Shown: positions 22,184-32,759 of the stretch, piece after piece
Numbering within the stretch: the stretch's first letter is position 1
Layout of the letters: every line of letters begins with the position of its first letter
Assembly (NCBI GenBank): GCA_914767715.1
Contig: OU612071.1
Coordinates: 10,585,493-10,649,492, forward strand
Source of the DNA: Membranipora membranacea
Taxonomy: Eukaryota > Bryozoa > Gymnolaemata > Cheilostomatida > Membraniporidae
DNA: 64,000 nucleotides
Direction: 5' to 3'
Position numbers and translations under genes: made by a program
Notes under the pieces: model-generated
What the model was told of the DNA's origin: nothing
Seen by the model: the letters and a program-made list of their open reading frames with translations, nothing else
Database searches by the model: none

Positions 22184-22425
22184 TTAAGGTAGTAGCAGTA
22201 GAAGGCAGTTTGGAAATCAATATTAGTAACATTGGCATAAGTTGTCTGGGTTTGACAAGTTTTATTAAACGCCAAAAAACAAAACATCAATCTATACGAC
22301 ATAACATGACACTTTACACTCGACAGACGCTCTGTCATCTGTTATAATTGTTGGTCCACAAATCGTAGCGCATACTGATGTCTGAAACCGAAAATAATGA
22401 TAGTATCACCTCAATAGTGTGTATG
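22184..22425. other. Right flank of the TTAA element
   Basis: Resumes the homology with 1102-1340 that was interrupted at 12702. From about 22430 the sequence instead matches 3830 onwards, so about 2.5 kb present in copy 1 is absent here. Confidence 0.75.
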
Positions 22426-22439
22426 TGTGATTAAATTAT

Positions 22440-25400
22440 ATGCATTGCAGCCTGGCTTATAAAGATAGCATTATTCAGGCCTTCTAAATATCAGACAATG
22501 GTTAAAGCATTTGAGACAGCTTTGTGACTCTTTTCCAAAGGATTGAAACTCTACTATATCCGGTACAACCGGAGGAGTGTTATTACTAGTAATGTATACA
22601 GCAGATCCAACGCCGAGATAATTTTGTGAACCATCTGTATAAACTTTGATAATGTTATCAGTTTTAACACCCCGTTCAATCTACCGCAAACGTTCTTGAC
22701 ATGGTAAAAATAGTATACTTAAACACATCCTTATTGTCGCACATCGGGCTGATAAATTGAAATGCCATCTGTCAAATAATAATACTATCTGTCCAATAAT
22801 TGGGCTATAATGACAGGAGCTGTTCACAGATAGATTCGCAATTGAGATGGGGAGATGATGATTTGAAATAAAAGCTATACACTCTTGACTGGAGGCTTCT
22901 ACAATAATTTTATCATGAATGGATAAAGCTGAGGGGTGATGCGGGTAATTTCTGTACATTAACTAACATGCCCATAATCATCCATCTTTGGATGATTTGT
23001 CATTCTGGGATTCAGCATGCAGCCAAATAACCTACTCTGTTCTCTTATCACAGATATTTGTCTCTCTGACCATACTTGAACAGTGTACACTCTAATCCAT
23101 CCGTCAAAAGTTCTTCTGTCTATGCAGCAAATGATATGGTCCGTTCATCGATGCCACTAATGCAATTGTCATCAGCCGATAACTTTTCTGACCGCCAATC
23201 AAAAAAGTATTTCTGATTGGCCAACCAGAAGAGACTGTCTGCAAAACTATGTGGACAATCGGACACACAAGCGAGATAACTATGTATGAAGGTTAGATCA
23301 TGGCATGGGAGAGAAGTTCTTTGATTCTACCTCACAGAATGAATATTTTCATTTAATATTAAATTTTGCCTATTCATTCAATGAGAAAAATCAAACACCA
23401 TTTCTTTTATCAAGTTATGAGGTGTTTGTAGTCGACAATTTCAGCTGGTTTCTTGGCCAGATCGCTTAATTTTTATCTGTGAATCCGTGGTCAGGTACTG
23501 TTAATATGGGTGTGGGGTGCCAATTGTCTAATACCAGCAGATGAACTCTACGTGTTCTATTTTATACATTAGGCCATTGCAGACTGATATACAATGCTTT
23601 AGAGTGTCAAACCTTTGAAAATCTGAATCGGGTTGAACCGTACTCTATCATGCATTATTTAATAGATAACGTATATGAAGCAAAATTAAATTTAGTTTTT
23701 AGTGGGGATGCACCATTTTAATATACAAATGCTATACAAAACAGTGAACAAGTGAATGGCGCCGATTCGTTGTGTCATGAGGATTGCAATAAATGAGGAA
23801 GGATGCTGAGCCTGTATCAAACAGCCTATAGCTTCCAGCGTAAAGTGTTTATTTTTGCATATTAGTATGCTAAATCCCTTCATAACTGCAGTCTGGCTTA
23901 TAAAGATAGCATTATTCAGGCCTTCTAAAAATCAGACAATGGTTAAAGCATTTGAGACAGCTTTGTGACTCTTTTCCAAAGGATAGAATCTCTACTATAT
24001 CCGGTACAGCCGGAGGAGTGTTATTACTAGTAATGTAAACAGCCGATCCAACGCCGAGATAATTTTGTGAACCATCTCTATAAACTTTGATAATGTTATC
24101 AGTTTTAACATCCCGTTCGATCTACCGCATATGTTCTTGACATGGTAAAAATAGTATACTTAAACACATCCTTATTGTTGCACATCGGGCTGATAAATTG
24201 AAATGCCATCTGTCAATTAATAATACTATATGTTCAATAATTGGGCTATAACGACAGGAGTTGTTCACAAATAGATTCGCAGTTGAGATGGGGAGATGAT
24301 GATTTGAATGAAAAGCTTTACACTCTTGGACTGGAGGCTTCTACAATCATTTTATCATGAATTGATAAAGCTGAGGGGTGATGCAGATAATTTCTGTACA
24401 TTAACTAACATGCCCATAATCATCCATCTTTGGATGATTTGTCATTCTGGGATTCAGCATGCAGCCAAATAACCTACTCTGTTCTCTAATCACAGATATT
24501 TGTCTCTCTGACCATACTTGAACAGTGTACACTCTAATCCATCCGTCAAAAGTTCTTCTGTCTATGCAGCAAATGATATGGTCCGTTCATCGATGCCACT
24601 AATGCAATTGTCATCAGCCGATAACTTTTCTGACCGCCAATCAAAAAAGTATTTCTGATTGGCCAACCAGAAGAGACTGTCTGCAAAACTATGTGGACAA
24701 TCGGACAGACAAGCGAGATAACTATGTATGAAGGTTAGATCATGGCATGGGAGAGAAGTTCTTTGATTCTACCTCACAGAATGAATATTTTCATTTAATA
24801 TTAAATTTTGCCTATTCATTCAATGAGAAAAATCAAACATCACTTCTTTTATCAAGTTATGAGGTGTTTGTAGTCGACAATTTCAGCTGGTTTCTTGGCC
24901 AGATCGCTTAATTTTTATCTGTGAATCCGTGGTCAGGTACTGTTGATATGGGTGTGGGGTGCCAATTGTCTAATACCAGCACATGAACTCTACGTGTTCT
25001 ATTTTATACATTAGGCCATTGCAGACTGATATACAATGCTTTAGAGTGTCAAACCTTTGAAAATCTGAATCGGGTTGAACCGTACTCTATCATGCAATAT
25101 TTAATAGATAACGTATATGAAACAAAATTAAATTTAGTTTTTAGTGGGGATGCACCATTTTAATATACAAATGCTATACAAAACAGTGAACAAGTGTATG
25201 GCGCCGATTCGTTGTGTCATGAGGATTGCAATAAATGAGGAAGGATGCTGAGCCTGTATCAAACAGCCCATAGCTTCCAGCGTAAAGTGTTTATTTTTAC
25301 ATATTAGTATACTAAAACCCTTCATAACTGCAGTCTGGCTTATAAAGATAGCATTATTCAGGCCTTCTAAAAATCAGACAATGGTTAAAGCATTTGAGAC

Positions 25401-26740
25401 AGCTTTGTGACTCTTTTCCAAAGGATAGAAACTCTACTATATCCGGTACAACCGGAGGAGTGATATAACTAGTAATGTATACAGCCGATCCAACGCAGAG
25501 ATAATTTTGTGAACCATCTGTATAAACTTTGATAATGTTATCAGTTTTAACATCCCGTTCTATCTACCGCATACGCTCTTGACATGGTAAAAATAGTATA
25601 CTTAAACACATCCTTATTGTCGCACATCGGGCTGATAAATTGAAATGCCATCTGTCCAATAATAATCCTATTTGTTCAATAATTGGGCTATGACGACAGG
25701 AGTTGTTCACAAATAGATTCGCAATTGAGATGGGGGGATGATGATTTGAATGAAAAGCTATACACTCTTGACTGGAGGCTTTTACAATCATTTTATCATG
25801 AATGGATAAAGCTGAGGGGTGATGCAGATAATTTCTGTACATTAACTAACATGCCCATTATCATCCATCTTTGGATGAATTGTCATTCTGGGATTCAGCA
25901 TGCAGCCGAATAACTTACTTTGTTCTTAAATCACAGATATTTGTCTCTCTGACCATACTTGAATAGTGTACACTCTAATCCATCCGTCAAAAGTTGTTCT
26001 GTCTATGCAGCAAATGATATGGTCCGTTCATCGATGCCACTAATGCAATTGTCATCAGCCGATAAATTTTCTGACCGCCAATCAAAAAAGTATTTCTGAT
26101 TGGCCAACCAGAAGAGACTGTCTGCAAAACTATGTGGACAATCGGACACACAAGCGAGATAACTATGTATGAAGGTTAGATCATGGCATGGGAGAGAATT
26201 TCTTTGATTCTACCTCACAGAATGAATATTTTCATTTAATATTAAATTTTGCTTATTCATTCAATGAGAAAAATCAAACATCACTTCTTTTTTCAAATTA
26301 TAAGGTGTTTGTAGTCGACAATTTCAGCTGGTTTCTTGGCCAGATCGCTTAATTTTTATCTATGAATCCGTGGTCAGGTACTTTTGATATGGGTGTGGGG
26401 TGCCAATTGTCTAATACCAGCAGATGAACTCTACGTGTTCTATTGTATACATTAGGCCATTACAGACTGATATACAATGATTTAGAGTGTCAAACCTCTT
26501 GAAAATCTGAATCGGGTTGAACCGTACTCTATCATGCAGTATCTAATAATTTAGTTTTTATTGGGAATCACCATTTTTATATACAAATGCTATACAAAAC
26601 AGTGAACAAGTGTATGGCGCCGATTCGTTGTGTCATGAGGATTGCAATAAATGAGGAAGGATGCCGAGCCTGTATCAAACAGCCTATAGCTTCCAGCGTA
26701 AAGTGTTCATTTTTGCATATTAGTATACTAAAACCCTTCA
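22440..26740. repeat. 1.44-kb tandem triplication carrying LINE RNase H relics
   Basis: The landmark CTGGCTTATAAAGATAGCAT is at 22452, 23893 and 25335, giving spacings of 1441 and 1442. The three units are highly similar; the third is slightly shorter at its right end. On the minus strand each holds YTDGS followed by the LGVGSAVYI segment, the RNase H start seen at 4.0 kb. The catalytic-Glu region is deleted or scrambled. Each also has a palindrome-rich stretch (ATCAAAAAAGTATTTCTGAT) and an end block shared with 8.17 kb. A single diverged unit sits at 3845-4730, which gives the pre-amplification state. No intact ORF survives. Confidence 0.9.
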
Positions 26741-27141
26741 TTACTGTTGTAAACTGTTAATGGTAATTTGAACTTCAAACAGTCAAAATATATTATTGAA
26801 AATTTTATAGTGTGTTCATTTGGACAGGAAATTGCACTAAAACAGATCCTCAATTGTATGGGGCAGTGATAATTGGAAAATGTTTAATCCTGTATGGTGA
26901 AGTATTTTGCCATTAAAAATATTTTGGATACTTGTCTCATCATGTGGATATTTCCAAACTGCCATATGTCAAATAAGTATTATAAAGTGTTGTATGATTC
27001 GGGAAAAAATACAGTACTTGGTTTAATGACGTTGAAAACTGGCATGGTTTAGTGATGATTGATATTGGTTTCCCTTAGTTGAAGCTTAGTGATATGATGT
27101 CATCATGGTGATGGCAGCTATAGACCTACCATAAACATGAC

Positions 27142-27149
27142 TATAAAAG
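27142..27149 (+). promoter_or_regulatory. TATA box of the small secreted peptide gene
   Basis: TATAAAAG lies about 440 bases upstream of the signal-peptide exon and is conserved in the inverted copy at 2549-2542. Transcription would start near 27170. An untranslated first exon and a 5' UTR intron are likely: both copies have TTTTGAAG, a plausible acceptor, shortly before the ATG. The donor near 27214 is weak. Confidence 0.6.
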
Positions 27150-27588
27150 TGGCCATCGTAATGAAGATAATCATTACTTCTCTGACTGCTCACAAGCACC
27201 ATCACAACACTTTGGTTAGTATGTTACCAGTTATTTTTTATCCTTCGACTTTTAGTTTAGGTTTCTAAATTTGAATTGAGCTTCCATGCAATTCAAACAA
27301 TGGTGTATGCCTTTTGAATAAAAAGAAACCATGTGAATTTTCTCAATGCAGACAAGATGACTCATCAGTCAGTATCAGTGAGAAATACATTTTTTGACAT
27401 TTTAAATCTCAAAATTTGAGTTTTGTCTTGTAATCTGGTTGGCTATGAAGAGATAATTGATTAGTTCAAATAGCCAGTACTGGAATTAGGTCTATGAATT
27501 AGTTATCACCGAAAACCATACTGATGTTTTATTTATTATTTCCATTGTTTCTGATTTTGAAGCAGAATATTTGTCTACATAAAAGAAG

Positions 27589-28577
27589 ATGAGAGTTTCG
27601 ATGATTTCTGTAGCAATTGTTCTGTTCATGCTTGGTGCAACTGTAGAGGCAGTAAGTATTGAACTCAATCACCCTTCCCTATTTTAGGACATGTTTCAAT
27701 TTATACAATTCATCATAAATGACTGAAATAGTTTGTCATGTAGTTACACCATATAGTGAATTATGAATTTCCAAGTGCAAGATATGATAACTGCAGGATC
27801 TTGTTGCTGTTTATATATTGATTTCCATCTCATACTTGACACACATGACACATTACACATGTTACATGACAAATGTCACATGGCAAATGTCACATGTCAC
27901 ATAACACATGTCATATGTCACATGACACATGTCACATGACACATGTCACATGACACATGTCACATGACACATGTCACATGACACATGTCACATGACACAT
28001 GTCACATGACACATGTCACATGACACATGTCACATGACACATGTCACATGTCACATGTCACATGACACATGACATATGTCACAAGCTTTAGGGGGAGAAG
28101 GTGAGGCAATCATTCATAATAATCACATTGCAAATTTATGCTTAAGATTCTCTCTTACTATCTCAGAGGGTTTTGAAACTTTAACTTGATTTAAGATAAG
28201 CTCATATCAATGTTACCTCAGGTTGCATGAACTGTAAACATAACTTCTCTAATCGCAGGTGATTTGCTTGATATTATACAGCAAATGACTATCCATCGAA
28301 TTCCAATTTTGTTTTGGAATAATTTGATCATTGCTTGGAACGATTCCTAAAAACTCATACCATTGAAATCACTTATCTTTCGTGTACAATTATATACAGT
28401 TTTCTTATAGCGAGAAATGTTTGTCAGCACGCTGATAAAACCGATAACTCTAAAATTGATGTGACTCTTTTTCTGTTACAGAGACAAGAATGTGTGACGG
28501 CTTGCTCCCCTGTAGTTAAAACAGATGATGGAGGGTTCGGAGCATGTGAGATTGTATGTCATGTTTACGGAGATTGA
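27589..28577 (+). CDS. Small secreted cysteine peptide (52 aa, two coding exons)
   Basis: Exon 1 (27589-27651) encodes 21 residues, MRVSMISVAIVLFMLGATV then EA, a textbook signal peptide with V-E-A before the cut. It ends in phase 0 at GTAAGTATT. Exon 2 (28482-28577) follows a TTCTGTTACAG acceptor and encodes 31 residues starting RQECVTACSPVVKTDD, with the second cysteine pair in GACEIVCHV and a stop after GD. The predicted mature peptide is therefore about 31 residues with pattern C-x3-C-x13-C-x3-C. This is the spacing of alpha-hairpinins (two helices, two disulfides), a fold found in defence and channel-acting peptides. That resemblance is by pattern only, and function is unknown. AATAAA follows at 28602. 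The 830-bp intron contains a 14-bp minisatellite. Two incomplete copies exist at 2.1 kb and 8.7 kb, so this belongs to a local, turning-over gene family. Confidence 0.65.
27837..28083 (+). repeat. 14-bp minisatellite CACATGTCACATGA
   Basis: About 17 units of (CATGACACATGTCA)n with degenerate edges, in the intron of the small peptide gene. Each unit is close to self-complementary through ACATGT and TGACA/TGTCA. Confidence 0.9.
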
Positions 28578-28601
28578 TATGTTGCTTAATTGAGATAAAA
28601 G

Positions 28602-28607
28602 AATAAA
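28602..28607 (+). terminator. Polyadenylation signal AATAAA
   Basis: Lies 25 bases after the stop of the small peptide gene. The corresponding place in the relic at 8.78 kb reads AATAAG. Confidence 0.55.
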
Positions 28608-29334
28608 ACTTGTTGAACTCAGCAGAACGGCCTTCCAATGCTTGGACTGGTAACTACTATTGTGATGTAAATTTCTAAATGGGGAACTCAGATAGTTGTT
28701 GGGCATAAACAGCTGATCGTTATAATTAGGTTTGCATGTCCCATCAGAATAATCTATAATCTATATTCCTCCGCACAAATATCTTCCCTATCATAAAAAA
28801 TTCAGAAGATTTTATAATCTTGTGCCTGCAATTGCTATTCATTAAAGTTAAAGTTGATGTCCACTGCAAAGAAGAAGAAAAACATACATGTACATGAGGC
28901 AGAGAGTATATTTGCATCGATTTGGCAACATCATTGTGAAAATAGAAAAGTAAAGTAAGCCAAAAGCAAGGCAAATTGTCAGATTTTGGCGAGACGGGAC
29001 GAGGCCGAGACAGCATGAAAATCTGAGACGAGACCGAGACATATCGATGCCGATGAAACATTCCTCAGATATCCCAATTTGAAAGAATGATGGATATTCA
29101 TCCACTAATCACTAGTGCAATTAGCTAATAGTACATGCTAAGTTTGATACAGTTTGTTATATATCATCTAAAAATATAAGTTTCATCAAATTCTCTCAGG
29201 TATTTATCAAATTATAGATGTCTGAAGAAAGCTTTATGTAGTGTTGTAAGCCGTTCATAATAATCACAGCAAAAGCATGACTAATAGCTATGTTTTATGA
29301 TCGTATAGTCTCCATTTCCTATGTCGTCACACAA

Positions 29335-29515
29335 AACCATAGCGTAGTGGCCTTTGGGTCACAAGGTCTCAAGTTCGAGTCAAGGTGTAGGCAGCATTTT
29401 GACCATCACTAATCGAGACCCGTGAGGATGCAGACCTCTGACCAGACCATTTGACTTGACCCTGAATACAACACTAATCTGGTGCTATATAACCATTTGT
29501 GTGAATACCACATTT
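29335..29515 (+). repeat. tRNA-derived SINE
   Basis: A polymerase III A-box-like CATAGCGTAGTGGCC and B-box-like AAGTTCGAGTC stand about 30 bases apart. A non-tRNA body and the tail AATCTGGTGCTATATAACCA follow. It cannot fold as a full tRNA and is better read as a SINE. Confidence 0.6.
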
Positions 29516-29811
29516 TATCATTACCCAATCCCCCCCCCCCCCCATATCTTGCTCTTTGCCAATGGAACATGAAGTACACAAATTACAAAATAGAGCCAGC
29601 CTTAAGCTCTCATTTGTAGTTAACAGCAGACACGGGTAAGTTCGAAAAGAAGACCTTAAAAAATAATTTTGGCTTTCAGAACTTTTTTGTTAGTTGCCCG
29701 CTCTCAATTTGTGGGAATACAACTTTGCATTCACGAATCTGAATACTGTGAAATACTTTTAACATCCAGAATGACTTTGAGATGAAATATCTTGTAACTT
29801 TCCGTCCCCAG

Positions 29812-29906
29812 ATTGGTGCCTATGTAATCGAACTGACGCTGAGATTGTTGGTATTATTGTTGGTGTTATTGTATCTCTAATAGCGACGTGGAAACTAAAA
29901 TGGTAA
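29812..29906 (+). CDS. Candidate last exon: transmembrane C-terminus
   Basis: After a GTCCCCAG acceptor the phase-1 frame encodes WCLCNRTDAE, then a hydrophobic span IVGIIVGVIVSLIATW, then KLKW and a stop. AATAAA follows about 40 bases later. This would be the end of a single-pass membrane protein with a four-residue basic cytoplasmic tail and an N-glycosylation sequon (NRT). The phase does not fit the small-peptide gene's phase-0 exon 1, and I found no upstream exon, so ownership is unknown. Chance occurrence of a hydrophobic frame in T-rich DNA is possible. Confidence 0.3.
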
Positions 29907-29919
29907 AATTGTTGCAATG

Positions 29920-32330
29920 TTAATGGTCTGAAAACTTCTTGATAAAATAAATGAAATTGGTGACATTAGAATAACGAGCATGAGTAATTACATAAAACCA
30001 TTAATGTCAGTGTCACAATAATATCAAAACGACTATGGAATCAAGAGTAAAATTGTTAAAAAATACCTTGTTTAGCTTCCAGGGATGGAGTTAGATTTTT
30101 ATGATATTGATAATGTTACTGTAATCTGTTTCTTTTTATGCTGTTTGACTTTTTAAATAATAAAGTCACAGCGAGCTTAATGCTACATGTTGCTCCGTAG
30201 CTGATAATATTGAATGTGAATTCAGGTTAATTGTACCAAAAACAGCACTGATATTGCATATGTTGTAACATGTACTAAATCAAGGATGGTCAAGGGATAT
30301 GATTCAAGATATGACTGTTGCAAAACAATTTCATAAAGGCAACCGGAAAAACAGCTTGGAGCGATGATGATTAGTATGGCTGAATGTTGTTTTAATGATG
30401 ATATTAAACCCAAGCTGTTGCAATAATAATCAGTTCAATTGTGATTGTAAACAATGAGACAGATATTGATAGCTATTGCGAGAGCAGTTGGATTCCACAA
30501 ACAGACCAAAATCTTACATATCTCGTTTAGAATAAATTGGCAGGTTAGGTTCATGTTCATGTGCCATAGCTCGAGAAGGCATATACATCTTGTATATCAT
30601 TACATCAGCTGTATTGTTGCAAAACGGGTTGTTTAAATACGATATGAGCACATTGTCGTTTATGCATTATTTTATTGGAATGTAAAATGATTTAGTAGCA
30701 GATAACCCAGGTAATTGGGATTCTGGAGCTTGACTCAAGCAGAAATATATGATTTGTTTGAGGTACTAAAGGGAACGAGTCTGTTCCTGTAAATACACAA
30801 AGACTTTTCATATTAAGACAGCATTGGGCTTGTAATAAAAAGTCACCTCTAAAGTCAGGATTAGCATCGATCTCTTTGTGTACTCTAGTCTAAAAAAACA
30901 TTGAGAACATCAAAGCAGAGCATTGCGCCTTTACACGCATGGCTTTAAGCTTCAGGGTCTTACATTCATGTATCACACACATCATTATTTTCAGGTTTCT
31001 CCGTAACATGAACAAGTGAAAATAAAAAGAAAAAAAAAGTTCAATTCTGACGATTTAAAAATAGGTAATTGGGATTAGAATTAGGTCATTATAGAGATGG
31101 TTTGCAATCTTTTCAAGATGTTCACGGCTTTGACAAATTAAGCTTAGCTGGAAAACAGCTGGAAGTAAAAATTCACCAGATGGATAAACACTTCAATCAA
31201 TTACATCATGGTTCTGAACACAGAGCCAAGAGGACAAGTCACATTAATTTCTAATACCAATCAGAGCTATGTTTATATTCGGTAAATTAAAACTCCTACT
31301 GAAATAGTCGGGGATCCCGGGGCCAAAACCCATATTAAAAATGTAAAAGCTGAGTTTCATACATTATTGAGAAGTATTAAACTTTTGTATTCCAACCTCA
31401 GAACAGGAATCACAAGGGGGGATGTTGAACCCACAAACGTCGAAAACGTCAAAACGTCGCAATATAGCGTTCATCTAACGTCGCAATCCCAAAAATGTCC
31501 CAACGAAGGGTTTTTTTAATGTCGCAAACCCACAAAGGTTTTATGGAATTTGACTCAATTTAGACAGGGTTGGGACAACTTTTTCCATAATCAACCTTTC
31601 AGTACATATCTTCATCTTGTGATAAAAGTTCTCAGTAGTAGGAGCTATTACTGAAACTATTTCAACCAAATTCTTGTTGAAAACTAATACACAAGACACG
31701 GAATTGTGATTAAAACCTTAAAAAGGTCAATAACATTGTAGTGAATGAACTACTTTCGTTAGACTGGAAGGTCAATGTTAATGGAAGGGAGTTTGCTGCT
31801 CAGTCTTGTGTCCATGCGAAACCTGACCATGTGGGAAGTGGTAACCACAGCTGGTCAGAACTCTTAACCTCTGCGTCTTTGCTGGTGTGTCGTGTATTGA
31901 CATTCTAGCTTGTCTTCACTGTAGTTGGCAGTCTTAACTTATACAGAAGGCTAACCTATTTTACTGGTCGGTTTATAGAAGAAATGTGACTGAAAGGATT
32001 GTCGTGTCTTTAAAATGTGTAGGTCACTCCAAGGCGCAAACTAGAGTCCAAATAAGTCAAAGAGGTTAGCCTGTAGTTCATTGCAGAGCATGTGTCACTG
32101 AACAATAACTACAATATGAGCAGTTAAAAAGTTTGTGGGGGCTAGGGAATTCTGACTGGAACCTATGAGGTCAACCTCTCGAAAATATGTATTATAATGA
32201 TGGACAATTGGCATGTATATATTTTTCATGATTTCATAATAAAGTTTGCTGTGTTGAAATGCAATCGACCGAACAAACAATATAAAAAAAAGGAAAAGGG
32301 TTAAAGATTGACAGAAAATCACAGTTTCAC
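29920..32330. other. No firm gene; short repeats
   Basis: Only short frames. A small repeat of AACGTCGCAA-like motifs lies at 31440-31540. A 61-codon frame at 31069-31254 has no recognisable domain. Confidence 0.4.
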
Positions 32331-32332
32331 AC

Positions 32333-32743
32333 CTTGTTTAAATGAATCCTTCGCTGCATTTGAATCTCCAGTATCCTCATCCAAGACTTTCAGACCGCTG
32401 CTCAGTTCCTTCAACACCTCAGCCTGTGAAGGTATATCAATTGGCAATGTAGGGGATTTTAAATGATATGGCTTTTACTAACAACTGAATGCACACATCA
32501 AATTTGCATGATAACCTTCATTGGATGTTGTAGAGCCCATCATACCTTAAAAGACTCTTCAAGCCCCTCTTGCTCCCAGAGATAGGTTGGTGGTATTTTA
32601 CTTACCAACAGACTTTGAGTGGAGTCCAACGATTTTTCTTTTATTGTTGTGTAATTTATTTGTAGTTCTAATTTGGAGTTACCTCCTCTTTCATGCACTG
32701 AAGAATAACAAGATCGCTCAAATCTATTAAAATGCGGTTCCAA
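32333..32743 (-). CDS. Two candidate exons of an unidentified minus-strand gene
   Basis: Segment 1 (about 32743-32546) is open on the minus strand, contains YLWEQEGLEESFK and ends in phase 0 at a GTATGATG donor. Segment 2 (32423-32333) follows a CTTCACAG acceptor in phase 0 and reads AEVLKELSSGLKVLDEDT, ending at CAAG|GTGTGA in phase 1. Phases agree across the short intron. The second segment resembles the exon at 50890-50756 (AELIEELGRSKEPANDET), also preceded by an acceptor on the minus strand, which suggests duplicated exons of one helical, charged protein. I recognise no family. Confidence 0.35.
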
Positions 32744-32759
32744 TTGGTAATACTAGCAC

